Shown piece after piece: positions 48,528 to 56,443 of a stretch of DNA of 64,000 bases. Numbering within the stretch: position 1 is the stretch's first letter; every line of letters starts with the position of its first letter. The stretch covers positions 9,247 to 73,246 of the forward strand of contig CAVTAL010000004.1 of NCBI GenBank assembly GCA_963732635.1. The letters are read 5' to 3'. The stretch is from JAKFWF01 sp963732635 (GTDB lineage Bacteria; Pseudomonadota; Alphaproteobacteria; Rhizobiales; Hyphomicrobiaceae). Both the position numbers and the translations under genes were made by a program. The notes under the pieces were generated by a model, which was not told where the DNA came from, searched no databases, and was given only the letters and a program-made list of their open reading frames with translations.

Positions 48528-49551
48528 ATGGCGCGACGGGGACGTACAGCCGAGTACGGTGAGTTCTGGCCGGGCTACGTCGACGTATTGTCGACGCTGC
48601 TGCTGGTGGTCACCTTCCTGCTGTCGATCTTCATGGTGTCGCAGTTCTATGTCAGCCAGGAAAGCTCGAGCAAGGACAGCGTCCTGCGCCGCCTCAACCG
48701 GCAGATCGCCGAACTCACCAACATCCTGTCGCTGGAAAAGGGCAAGGCGAAGTCGGCCGAGGACGAGATGGCGTCGCTGCAGGCGACGCTTGCGGCCCTG
48801 CGCGATGACAACGCCAGGCTTGCCGGTGCCGGCTTCGGCATCGACGAGAAGCTCAAGGGCGCGTCGAGCCAGATCGAGACCCTGACGTCAGCAGCTCGAC
48901 GAGAACCGGAAGATGACCGCGGAGGCGCAGTCCAAGGTGGATCTCCTGAACCTGCAGTTGCTGGCGCTGCGTCGGCAGATCGCGGCCTTGAACGAGGCGC
49001 TGGAAGCGTCCGAGAAAAAGGATCTCGACAGCCAGGATCGCATCAAGGACATGGGAACCAGGCTCAATGCCGCGCTCGCCCGTCAGGTGCAGGAATTGCA
49101 GCGCTACCGGTCGGATTTCTTCGGCCGCCTGCGTGAACTGCTGAAGGATCGCAAGGACATCCGCGTCGTCGGCGACCGCTTCGTGTTCCAGTCCGAAGTG
49201 CTGTTCCCGTCCGGTCAGGCGACGATGACGCCCGAAGGGCTCGTCGCGATCGACCAGCTGGCACAGGCGATCGTCGAGCTTGGCCGCTCGATTCCCGGCG
49301 AGATCGATTGGGCGCTGCAGGTCGATGGCCATACCGACCAGCGGCCGATCGCTTCGGCGCAGTTCGCCTCGAACTGGGAACTGTCGACCGCGCGCGCGAT
49401 CTCGGTGGTGCGCTATCTCGTGTCCCGTGGGGTGCCGCCGAAGCGGCTGGTGGCAGCCGGTTACGGCGAGTTCCAACCGCTGGAAGAGGGCGTCACCGAC
49501 GACGTTCTGCGCCGCAACCGCCGGATCGAGCTGAAGCTGACCAACCGGTAG
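48528..49551 (+). CDS. MotB/ZorB-like OmpA-domain motor partner, one indel near 48890
   Basis: About 340 aa. N-terminal helix with an Asp expected to bind protons (PGYVDVLSTLLLVVTFLLSI), then a long coiled coil (RRLNRQIAELTNILSLEKGK). Near 48890 a one-base indel separates it from the rest (KMTAEAQSKVDLLNLQLLAL, NEALEASEKKDLDSQDRIKD). The C-terminal OmpA/MotB peptidoglycan-binding domain has WALQVDGHTDQRPIASAQFA, NWELSTARAISVVRYLVSRG and LVAAGYGEFQPL. Forms a stator-like pair with the preceding gene; no flagellar genes adjoin. Confidence 0.82.
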
Positions 49552-49621
49552 GGCAATCGGCCGGCCCCCGTTTGCCCGGCAGCACAGCGTCACCCCGAAA
49601 TCGCTTCCGCTGGCAATCGGC

Positions 49622-49747
49622 ATGCTGATCGCCGCAGCCGTCGCAGCAATCGTCGCTTTGGCGGGTGCGCAGGCGCAGGTCGGCGCGGTCGCGACGCTCG
49701 ATGACCTGCGCGCGACCGGCCTACTTCTGATTGTGGGGACTTCGTGA
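49622..49747 (+). CDS. Possible small secreted or membrane peptide
   Basis: 41 aa: MLIAAAVAAIVALAGAQAQV is signal-peptide-like, then AVATLDDLRATGLLLIVG. A second short frame beginning GTG 49744 (VIVDDQALIIADLEALRE) overlaps its end and could be a frameshifted continuation, giving a protein of about 65 aa. No family recognised, no clear ribosome-binding site. The region lies between the OmpA-like gene and the ribA terminator. Confidence 0.25.
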   Translation: MLIAAAVAAIVALAGAQAQVGAVATLDDLRATGLLLIVGTS

Positions 49748-49868
49748 TCGTCGATGATCAGGCGCTGATCATTGCCGACCTAGAAGCGCTGCGCGAGCGC
49801 GCCGAAAGCGGCGAGACTTGAGATTTTCGACTTTGGCTGGCTTTGCCGGACCAACGCACGGCGCACGA

Positions 49869-49898
49869 CAAAAAGCCCCGCCGGATGATGGCGGGGCT
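49869..49898 (-). terminator. Rho-independent terminator of ribA
   Basis: Read on the minus strand: AGCCCCGCC, loop ATCATCC, GGCGGGGCT, then TTTTTG. Perfect 9-bp stem and T-run, 28 bp after the ribA stop. Confidence 0.9.
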
Positions 49899-49926
49899 TG
49901 CTGCTAAAATCACCGACGCCTAGGCG

Positions 49927-50700
49927 TCAGATCGTGTGCGCCATGCGCTCGCGCTTGGTGGCGAGGTAGCGCTCGTTGTGCTCCTGCGCCTCGATCACGT
50001 GCGGCACCTGCTCGATGACGTTGATGCTGTGCGCCTTCATGGCGTTGACCTTGAGCGGGTTGTTGGTCAGCAGCCGGATGTCGGTCGCGTCCAGATCGCG
50101 CAGGATCTTGGCTGCGAGTTCATAGTCGCGGGCATCGACCGGGGCGCCGATGGCGAGATTGGCATCGACGGTGTCGAGGCCGCGATCCTGCTCGGCGTAG
50201 GCCTTCAGTTTGGCGACGAGGCCGATGCCACGCCCCTCGTGATAGGGGAAATAAAGGATGATGCCGTTCTCGCTCTCGACCACGCGATCGAGTGCCTTCT
50301 GCAGCTGCTGATAGCAGTCGCAGCGCAGCGAATGGAAAATGTCACCGGTGACGCAGCCCGAGTGCACCCGCACGAACGGCGGGGTCTTCTCGGAGCCGGG
50401 CTTGCGATAGACCAGCGCCATCGCCTGATAGGACGCGCTATCGTCTTCGTAGGCGTGCGCTTCCATCATGACGGAGCGGCCTTGGTACTCCATCGGCAGC
50501 ACGGTATGGGCGGTATCGCGGAAAATCGGCTCCTCCGACGGAATCTTGAGTGCAGCACCGTTAGCATAGCCAAAGGCAGTGCGTTGCTGCGACCTGATCA
50601 CATGGATTAGGTTCGAGCTAGACCGGACGGGGCCCGTATCCTGCAGCGGGGCGCGAGCGTCCCGGACTGCCGGCTGGGCCGAGAAAGTGGCATTCGTCAT
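49927..50700 (-). CDS. ribA: GTP cyclohydrolase II
   Basis: First committed step of riboflavin synthesis: GTP to 2,5-diamino-6-ribosylamino-pyrimidinone phosphate. 257 aa. The zinc motif C-x10-C-x-C is seen in RVHSGCVTGDIFHSLRCDCY; then the catalytic stretch GIILYFPYHEGRGIGLVAKL, EQDRGLDTVDANLAIGAPVD and IRLLTNNPLKVNAMKAHSIN. No DHBP synthase (RibB) domain is fused. Intact. Its N-terminal 35 residues are hydrophilic and variable. Own terminator downstream. The 50701-51190 region upstream has no gene but contains a large dyad at 50973-51008. Confidence 0.92.
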   Translation of the reverse strand: MTNATFSAQPAVRDARAPLQDTGPVRSSSNLIHVIRSQQRTAFGYANGAALKIPSEEPIFRDTAHTVLPMEYQGRSVMMEAHAYEDDSASYQAMALVYRKPGSEKTPPFVRVHSGCVTGDIFHSLRCDCYQQLQKALDRVVESENGIILYFPYHEGRGIGLVAKLKAYAEQDRGLDTVDANLAIGAPVDARDYELAAKILRDLDATDIRLLTNNPLKVNAMKAHSINVIEQVPHVIEAQEHNERYLATKRERMAHTI

Positions 50701-50972
50701 CTAAGGCCTCGATTGAGATGTGCGCGTACGCACGTGGAACCGTATTTCTTTGAGTGATGTTGCGGGATCTTGGAGTGGGCCGACCCTGTGCTTTGGAGGA
50801 TGAACGCTACCTGAATGGAATGTTCAGCCTCGTTGGCCTGCCCGCCTGTCCCGTCAACACCGCCCGTCGGCCCCGTTCATTTTTAGCTGATCCGCCGTCC
50901 ACCTGCGCCGGATTTATGACGCCAGTAGGACATGGCGTTCTACGCTCGGTGGGCACAATTAGTTGCATGAAC

Positions 50973-51008
50973 CGCGAAAAATACCTTGTTGCAACAGGAT
51001 TTTTCGCG
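50973..51008. repeat. 36-bp near-perfect dyad upstream of ribA
   Basis: Outer arms CGCGAAAAAT (50973-50982) and ATTTTTCGCG (50999-51008) match perfectly. The interior CCTTGTTGCAACAGG is itself almost palindromic (one extra T). As a hairpin it could terminate transcription; as double-stranded DNA it could be an operator. It sits in a 490-bp gap otherwise without genes, about 270 bp upstream of the divergent ribA start. Confidence 0.6.
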
Positions 51009-51190
51009 ATTTAGCCGACCACGACCTCGCCGACCGAGCGATAGTCGCGCTCATATCACCGAACGTTGAATGTGTTTAGCCATCACGTCGGCCTGCGACA
51101 TCTGCGCATTAACCACGACGGTGCTGCGATCGCGACAGAGACAGCCGCGCGGCCAGGGAAAAATTGAATTTCCACCTCCCACAAACGGCT

Positions 51191-52165
51191 TCAGGCGATC
51201 TTGCCGCCGAGTTCGTCGTCGAGGTGGACCTTGATGATCTCCTCGAACGACTTCTCGGCCTTGAAGCCGAGGCTCTCGGCTCTGCTGCCCTCGAAGTTGC
51301 GCGGCCAGCCGGCGACGATGCTGATGATCGCCGGGTCGGGCACGCGCTTGATGCGGGCGACGACCTTGTCGCCGGCGACCTTGCGCAGCGCCGCGATCTG
51401 CTCGCCGACGGTCACCGACAGGCCCGGCATCGACAGGTTGCGGCGCGGGCCGATTTTGTCGCCCTCGATGGTGGCGGCATGCAGCAGGAAGCCGACCGCC
51501 GAGCGCGGGCTGGCGTGCCAGTGGCGCACGTCCTCGGACACCGGCAGCACCGCCTCGTGGCCGGCCAGCGGCTCGCGGATGATGTTGGAGAAGAAGCCCG
51601 ACGCCGCCTTGTTGGGCGTGCCCGGCCGCACGCAGATGGTCGGCAGCCGGATGCCGACGCCGTCGAGGAAGCCCTTGCGGGTGTAGTCGGCGAGCAGCAG
51701 TTCGCCGATCGCCTTCTGGGTGCCGTAGGAGGTCAGCGGGGTCGAGAAGAACTCGTCGCCGATCTTGTCCGGGAACGGCGCGCCGAACACCGCGATCGAC
51801 GAGGTGAAGACGATGCGCGGCTTGTTGCCGGCGTGGCGGACCGCTTCGAGCAGGTAGCGGGTGCCGTCCATGTTGATGCGGTAGCCCTTGTCGAACTCGA
51901 CCTCGGCCTCGCCCGACACGATCGCCGCGAGATGGAAGATCACATCGGGCTTGTTGGCGACGAGCTTCGGCGCCGAGGCCGGATCGGACAGGTCGCCGGT
52001 GACGATCTCGACCGCGAACTTGGCACCGGCCGGCTTCTGTGCCGGCACCACGTCCTGCAGGGTCAGGTGAGAGATTTCCTTAGTGCCGATGCGGCCGTCC
52101 TGGGCCAACCGCTCGGCGAGCTTGCGCCCGACCATGCCGGCGCCGCCGATGATGAGTACGCGCAT
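51191..52165 (-). CDS. DenD-like NAD-dependent epimerase/dehydratase (D-erythronate dehydrogenase family)
   Basis: Extended SDR of 324 aa. Rossmann motif VLIIGGAGMVGRKLAERLAQ, DVIFHLAAIVSGEAEVEFDK, catalytic Ser in RIVFTSSIAVFGAPFP and Tyr-x3-Lys in LTSYGTQKAIGELLLADYTR, then GVGIRLPTICVRPGTPNKAA. The pattern fits DenD, which oxidises D-erythronate to 2-oxo-tetronate. A hydroxypyruvate isomerase/OtnI-family gene and an SDR lie 3-5 kb away on the same strand, so a tetronate or related sugar-acid pathway is plausible. Substrate not provable from sequence. Confidence 0.85.
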   Translation of the reverse strand: MRVLIIGGAGMVGRKLAERLAQDGRIGTKEISHLTLQDVVPAQKPAGAKFAVEIVTGDLSDPASAPKLVANKPDVIFHLAAIVSGEAEVEFDKGYRINMDGTRYLLEAVRHAGNKPRIVFTSSIAVFGAPFPDKIGDEFFSTPLTSYGTQKAIGELLLADYTRKGFLDGVGIRLPTICVRPGTPNKAASGFFSNIIREPLAGHEAVLPVSEDVRHWHASPRSAVGFLLHAATIEGDKIGPRRNLSMPGLSVTVGEQIAALRKVAGDKVVARIKRVPDPAIISIVAGWPRNFEGSRAESLGFKAEKSFEEIIKVHLDDELGGKIA

Positions 52166-52858
52166 GTGATGTTTCCTCTTGAGGTTTTTTTGGGGGTCTC
52201 ACTCGAAGCTGAGCGTCCGATTAATCCGCCGCGCCCGCCCCCGCAAGCGCTCCGTCACACGGGCTGACCGGCAAGAATGGGCGAGCGCACGGCGTCACAC
52301 AGATGGCGGCAATGCCTGCAAGCCATGTCCCACTCCAACCATTACCATTATATTGTATATACTCTTTTTGTGGCGTGACGCATCGCCGTTGGCCTTCAAC
52401 TTGGTTCCCCTCAAGATGAGGGGGCGGGGCAGCCGCAAGCCGCGGCGGGCATTCCGCAATGGGTAACAAGCAGCCAGGAGCTGCCCCGCACAGGATTTTA
52501 GGCACACCCACAGCATTCCTCCGGGTTACATCCGGACGCCGGGTCGCACGGCGCTGGTGTGGCGAGCCTCGATGGCCAGGACCGCGTGTCCTGCTGTACC
52601 CATCGACCTGTAACCGACACGCCTTCAATGGTCGCCACCGGTTGACGGCCTCTCTTTCGTATCGGTCGAGAGGTAATATCGCACGGGTGCGGGATGCGTA
52701 GATAAGGCGGCGCTCGCGCGAAGTCGTGAAATGGTGAATTCGTGAGGACGTGAGTGGTGCTTGAAGTTGGGCGACATGCCTCCTCCTCTCCGTCATCCCC
52801 GTCTGCGCGGCAGGGCAATTGCATATTACCGTTCAAAAATTATCTCGACCGTGACATC
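52166..52858. other. Gene-free interval
   Basis: No open frame with domain character on either strand. Contains a short AT tract around 52340-52375 and Pro/Arg-coding GC-rich stretches that are typical of untranslated alphaproteobacterial DNA. It leads into the palindrome cluster that begins at 52859. The 53083-53399 stretch after that cluster is likewise empty. Confidence 0.4.
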
Positions 52859-52888
52859 GGGGTTGCGCGCCCCTTAGCGCGCAACCCC
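52859..52888. repeat. 12-bp perfect hairpin
   Basis: GGGGTTGCGCGC (52859-52870), loop CCCTTA, GCGCGCAACCCC (52877-52888). A perfect GC-rich stem without a T-run, so not a canonical terminator. First of the palindromes in the 52.85-53.08 kb cluster. Confidence 0.75.
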
Positions 52889-52896
52889 GCCAACAA

Positions 52897-53042
52897 CGTC
52901 ATGGCCGCGAAGGCGGCCACCCACGACAAGCATCATCCCTATGGTGTTCAAGGGAATATTTAATATCGCGGCGCGCGACTGCCGATCCTCAGCACCGAGC
53001 ATCTGCACGTTGTCGTGGGTGGCCGCCTTCGCGGCCATGACG
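52897..53042. repeat. 33-bp perfect inverted repeat pair (REP-like)
   Basis: Left arm 52897-52929 begins CGTCATGGCCGCGAAGGCGG; right arm 53010-53042 is its exact reverse complement and ends CGGCCATGACG. Each arm alone also folds (GGCCGC, loop GAAG, GCGGCC). The 80-base spacer carries no gene. The unit resembles the short palindromic intergenic repeats common in Bradyrhizobium-type genomes, here in BIME-like opposed orientation. Confidence 0.75.
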
Positions 53043-53051
53043 AAAATTGAT

Positions 53052-53082
53052 GGATATTGCCGAGCTTCGCTCGGGAATATCC
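53052..53082. repeat. Interrupted hairpin
   Basis: GGATATT, G, CCGAGC, loop TTC, GCTCGG, G, AATATCC: two perfect stems of 7 and 6 bp around one G-G mismatch. It lies 10 bp after the 33-bp repeat's right arm and belongs to the same palindrome-rich stretch. Confidence 0.7.
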
Positions 53083-53411
53083 GTGAAGAACTTCATATGC
53101 GATTGCCCTACCCTCAAAAGCGGGAGGGGAACCGAGCACCAACTCGCGGACGGGGACAATCACCACCCCGCAGGCGCAGCCAGCAAGTGCGGGGTCTCGG
53201 TCGAAATTGGTGACGATCGACGGAGTTCCTGACGGATGGATCGCCGGAGCCCGCCCACGCAAGCGCGGCGGTGGAGAACAGGGATGCGATGGGGGCGCCC
53301 TTTCGTCCGCTGTTGACCCGTTTCGACCGTCCCGATGAACGCCCTTGCTGCCTGCGTGCGCGCCCGCTTACGATCAATTGCGGCGGCGTGAAAATTAGGA
53401 TGGAGGGTGGC

Positions 53412-54233
53412 ATGAGCACCAACGATCTTTTTCAGTCAATTGACGAGCTTGGCGCCGAAGCCATTCAAAGGATCGTCGATCGACTTGAGTTTCGCGCCAA
53501 AGATACTGACTTCGTACGATTGCGCGAACAATACCTCGCTAAGATGGACCTCGGTGGTAGCAAGCGCTTGCTGGATTTGGGCTGCGGCACCGGCGTCGTT
53601 GCGAGGTCGCTTGCAAGGGAGGCTGAATTTAAAGGTGAACTTGTTGGTCTTGATTTAAGTTACGCATTAATCGAAGCAGCGAAGCAATTTGCATCCAACG
53701 AGGGCGTGGCTGAACAAGTCACTTTTCGAGTTGGAGATTCACATGTTCTCGGCGAGCCTGATAACTCGTATGATGCCATCGTAGCCCACACACTGATAAG
53801 TCACGTTAAAGATCCCTCTTCTGTCATTTCCGAGGCCGCCCGCATTCTGAAACCTGGAAATACCATCGCAATATTCGATGGTGACTATGCGTCAACTACG
53901 TTTGGCGCTGGAAGCCATGAACTCAATGCCAAGATTGTAAAGGCGATACTCGACACTGTCGTAGCGAACCCTTACGTGATGCGACAACTCGCGGGCATTC
54001 TGAATGAGCATGGCCTCGACATTGTAGAGTGTATTCCGGCCGTTCGCGCCGAGGCCGGAAGGGCATCCTTCTTTGCCGGCCTTGCGGAAAGCTATGTGCC
54101 CATGGCGGTCAAGGCCGGCAATTTGGCCGAAGATGTCGCAGAGCCTTAGTTGGCGTACCAGCGTCGTGCCTCGGAAGCCGGCACCTTTTTCGCGGCGTGC
54201 AATTACTACACCTACTTGGCGAAGAAGCGATGA
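53412..54233 (+). pseudogene. SAM-dependent methyltransferase with an in-frame TAG at 54147
   Basis: Class I methyltransferase, 245 aa to the TAG, 273 aa if read through. Motif I RLLDLGCGTGVVARSLAREA, LVGLDLSYALIEAAKQFASN, the acidic SYDAIVAHTLISHVKDP and ILKPGNTIAIFDGDYASTTF are clear. Beyond the TAG (54147-54149) the same frame continues LAYQRRASEAGTFFAACNYY and TYLAKKR to a TGA at 54231, a typical methyltransferase C-terminus. A single TGG-to-TAG change explains this. Codon use is clearly more AT-rich than that of its neighbours, suggesting recent acquisition. ATG 53412 or 53400. Substrate unknown. Confidence 0.75.
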
Positions 54234-54325
54234 TCCAAGGTGAGGTGAAGAATTGGCCAGTCGGGCTTGGAGATATAGACGATGACGATGAAAGCGAAGA
54301 TAAGGCCGCAGGGGCGACCCGCCAT
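54212..54325 (-). CDS. Possible 37-aa membrane peptide
   Basis: MAGRPCGLIFAFIVIVYISK followed by PDWPILHLTLDHRFFAK. One strong hydrophobic helix, ATG at 54325, stop at 54212. It overlaps the methyltransferase tail on the other strand. The frame is open some way upstream, so this may be the end of a longer, degraded gene. No family recognised. Confidence 0.25.
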   Translation of the reverse strand: MAGRPCGLIFAFIVIVYISKPDWPILHLTLDHRFFAK

Positions 54326-54439
54326 GGCCGCGATCGCATCCGGCACTTCAGCCGACCTACCAGTAACCGGACCAACGGCAAGCTCAAGATGGCACCGCGA
54401 GTGATGGTCGAAATTGGCCCGTTGCCGCCATTCGCCACC

Positions 54440-55138
54440 CTACCCCACCACCCTGAAATGCACCCCCACCGGCTTCATGTTGTTGATCGGGATCATGTCT
54501 TGCGGGCAGGCGGACATGGCGCAGATGCAGTCCATCTCGGCGCGCATCGTGACCCGGTCGCCGGCCTTCGACACCGGCGGCAGCCATTCGGCGGTCCATT
54601 CTTTCGAAATCGGAATGTTCATCCACAGATTGAACGGTTGCGGCACTTCCGGCACCGGCATGCCGATCGCCATCATCGCCATGCGCAGGTTGTCGGCGCA
54701 GTTGTCGTGATAGGTGTTGACGCCGAAATTGGTGTAGCGGAACAGGTCGCAGGCGGCCATCAGCGTATCGTGGATGCCGGGCGAGGTGTCGTCGGTCAGC
54801 GTCAGGATCGGCCGGCGGCGGTTGGTGGCGAGGCCGTCGCCGACCTGCGGGATCACCTTGCTGAGGAACGCGCGGCCGTGCTCCCACGACATGAACTCGG
54901 ACGGGTTCGCCGCCGAGAACGCCCAGAAATCGCACACCTGGGTGCCGTGAGTATTGATCACCTCGATGGTCTGGCCCTTTTTCACCCGCACCGCCCGGCC
55001 CTGCCGCGCCGGCACCTCGTAGAGGTTGCCCAATTCCGGCGTGCCGTCGGTCGACACCGGATTGTGCAGCGTCGCGTTATGGCCGCAGGTCGCGGTGTTG
55101 GCGGACGGGTGGTCGTGGATGTCGCTCGCGATTTTCAT
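54440..55138 (-). CDS. DUF1989 / urea carboxylase-associated family protein
   Basis: 232 aa. Typical family stretches: YEVPARQGRAVRVKKGQTIE, VINTHGTQVCDFWAFSAANP, SEFMSWEHGRAFLSKVIPQV, TSPGIHDTLMAACDLFRYTN and NTYHDNCADNLRMAMMAIG; the end MDCICAMSACPQDMIPINNM contains the conserved Cys cluster. Members are usually near urea or amide degradation genes and may bind a metal. Here it lies beside an isomerase and dehydrogenases, not urea genes. Role in this cluster is open. Confidence 0.85.
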   Translation of the reverse strand: MKIASDIHDHPSANTATCGHNATLHNPVSTDGTPELGNLYEVPARQGRAVRVKKGQTIEVINTHGTQVCDFWAFSAANPSEFMSWEHGRAFLSKVIPQVGDGLATNRRRPILTLTDDTSPGIHDTLMAACDLFRYTNFGVNTYHDNCADNLRMAMMAIGMPVPEVPQPFNLWMNIPISKEWTAEWLPPVSKAGDRVTMRAEMDCICAMSACPQDMIPINNMKPVGVHFRVVG

Positions 55139-55150
55139 GGCGGGTCCCTC

Positions 55151-55928
55151 TCAGCCGAGTTTCACGCCCAGCGCTTTCGCCCAACCTAGCCCCGCGACCG
55201 TGCCGTTGCGCGGCTTGTACTCGCAGCCGACCCAGCCGTCGAAGCCGCTGTCGTCGATCTTCTTGAACAGGTAGCGGTAGTTGAGTTCGCCCTCGTCCGG
55301 CTCGCCGCGATCGGGCGGGTTGGCGATCTGGTAGTGGCGCGCCAGATGGCCGAACTCGTCGATCGCCTTGGCGACGTCGCCCTCCATCACCTGGCGATGG
55401 TAGAGGTCGAACTGCAGGCCGACGTTGGGCTCGCCGACCTCGTGGATGATCGAGCGCGCATCGCCGGTGGTGTTGAGGAAGTAGCCGGGAATATCGCGGG
55501 TGTTGATCGGCTCGATGATGATGTGAACGCCGGTGCCCTTGGCCATGCGGGCGGCGGTCTTCAGGTTGCGCGACGTAGGTCGCGCGCTCGGCGCCGTGAT
55601 GCTTGAGGCCCGCCATCGAGAACACCCGCTTGCAGCCGAACGCCTCGGCGCAGTCGAGGGCGGCGGCGACCGCCTTCTCGTATTCGGCCTCGCGGCCGGG
55701 GATCGCCGACATGCCGCGCTCGCCCTTGGTCCAGTCGCCGTGCGCCATGTTGAACAGCGCCTGCGTCAGGCCGTTGGCCTTGAGGCGGGCGGCGATCTCG
55801 GCCTTCGGCGCCTCGAACGGGTTCAGGTACTCGACGCCCTTGAAGCCGGCCTTGGCGGCGGCCTCGAAGCGGTCGAGGAACGGCAGTTCGGTGAACAGGA
55901 ACGACAGGTTGGCGCAGAAGCGGGGCAT
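55151..55928 (-). CDS. Hydroxypyruvate isomerase / 2-oxo-tetronate isomerase family, one extra base near 55568
   Basis: AP endonuclease-2 type TIM barrel, about 258 aa. N-terminus MPRFCANLSFLFTELPFLDR, FKGVEYLNPFEAPKAEIAAR, FNMAHGDWTKGERGMSAIPG. After ATYVA a surplus C shifts the frame; without it the sequence reads NLKTAARMAKGTGVHIIIEP and continues INTRDIPGYFLNTTGDARSI, GLQFDLYHRQVMEGDVAKAI, and ends at GWAKALGVKLG. The metal-site residues Glu (IIEPIN), Asp/His (QFDLYH) and Glu (VGCEYKP) are all present. With DenD it suggests an Otn/Den-type tetronate pathway. Confidence 0.87.
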
Positions 55929-55947
55929 GGGATGGCCTTTGATCGGG

Positions 55948-56443
55948 TCAGGCGGAAAGTTGCTTCATCATGTGCGTGATCGAGCGGTCGCTCAAGACCT
56001 CGATGCGCTCGGTCTGATAGCCGTGGCGGGCGTACCAATCCGTCAGGTGGGTGAGGACGGTGCCGGTATAGAGCCGGACGATGGCATAGCCCGAGGTCGC
56101 GGGCTCGCGTCTCGGCAGCGCCAGCAGCGCCCGCCGAGCCCGTTGCCCTGCTGCGGCAGGATCGGTGGCAATGCTTTCGATCATCAAGTCGCGCTTCGCG
56201 CGGTTCGAGCACCAGGACGCCCCAGCCAGCGCATCCGCCGTCTGTCACGGATCGCAAGCCAAACCTCCTTCTCGCGCAGCACGGCACGATAATCGGCCAT
56301 GCAGCGGCAGCGGCTCGACGCCCAGCAGCACCCGATTGCGCAGCATAGGCGGCGCGCTGCAACGCGACCACGCCGTCGTAGTCGCGAGCGTCGGCACGCC
56401 GCACCACCCAGGCGCCACCAGCCAGCGTCGGCACCGCGCTCAA
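55948..56443 (-). CDS. GNAT N-acetyltransferase, broken by several indels
   Basis: Reassembled from three frames: AGGAWVVRRADARDYDGVVA and ALQRAAYA, then ADYRAVLREKEVWLAIRDR, then MIESIATDPAAAGQ, GRALLALPRREP-like motif A (GQRARRALLA), YAIVRLYTGTVLTHLTDWYA and RHGYQTERIEVLSDRSITHM. The order is that of a complete small GNAT acetyltransferase. The likely TTG start at 56443 overlaps the SDR stop. At least three single-base indels. Substrate unknown; co-oriented with the isomerase and SDR genes. Confidence 0.7.

Noticed and set aside
47472..49551. Zorya anti-phage system
   Set aside because: Only a ZorA/ZorB-like pair is present; no ZorC/ZorD/ZorE. The neighbouring recQ is a complete RecQ with HRDC, divergently transcribed, not a ZorD helicase. 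Kept only as a finding about architecture.
50973..51008. FMN riboswitch for ribA
   Set aside because: A simple dyad without the multi-helix RFN core sequence; more than 200 bases from the ribA start.
51164..52267. Long plus-strand frame opposite the DenD-like gene
   Set aside because: Composition is Arg/Ala/Asp repeat-like, typical of the antisense of a high-GC gene; the minus strand has complete SDR motifs.
52859..53082. CRISPR array
   Set aside because: Palindromes differ from each other, there are only two copies of the 33-mer in opposite orientation, and no cas genes are present.
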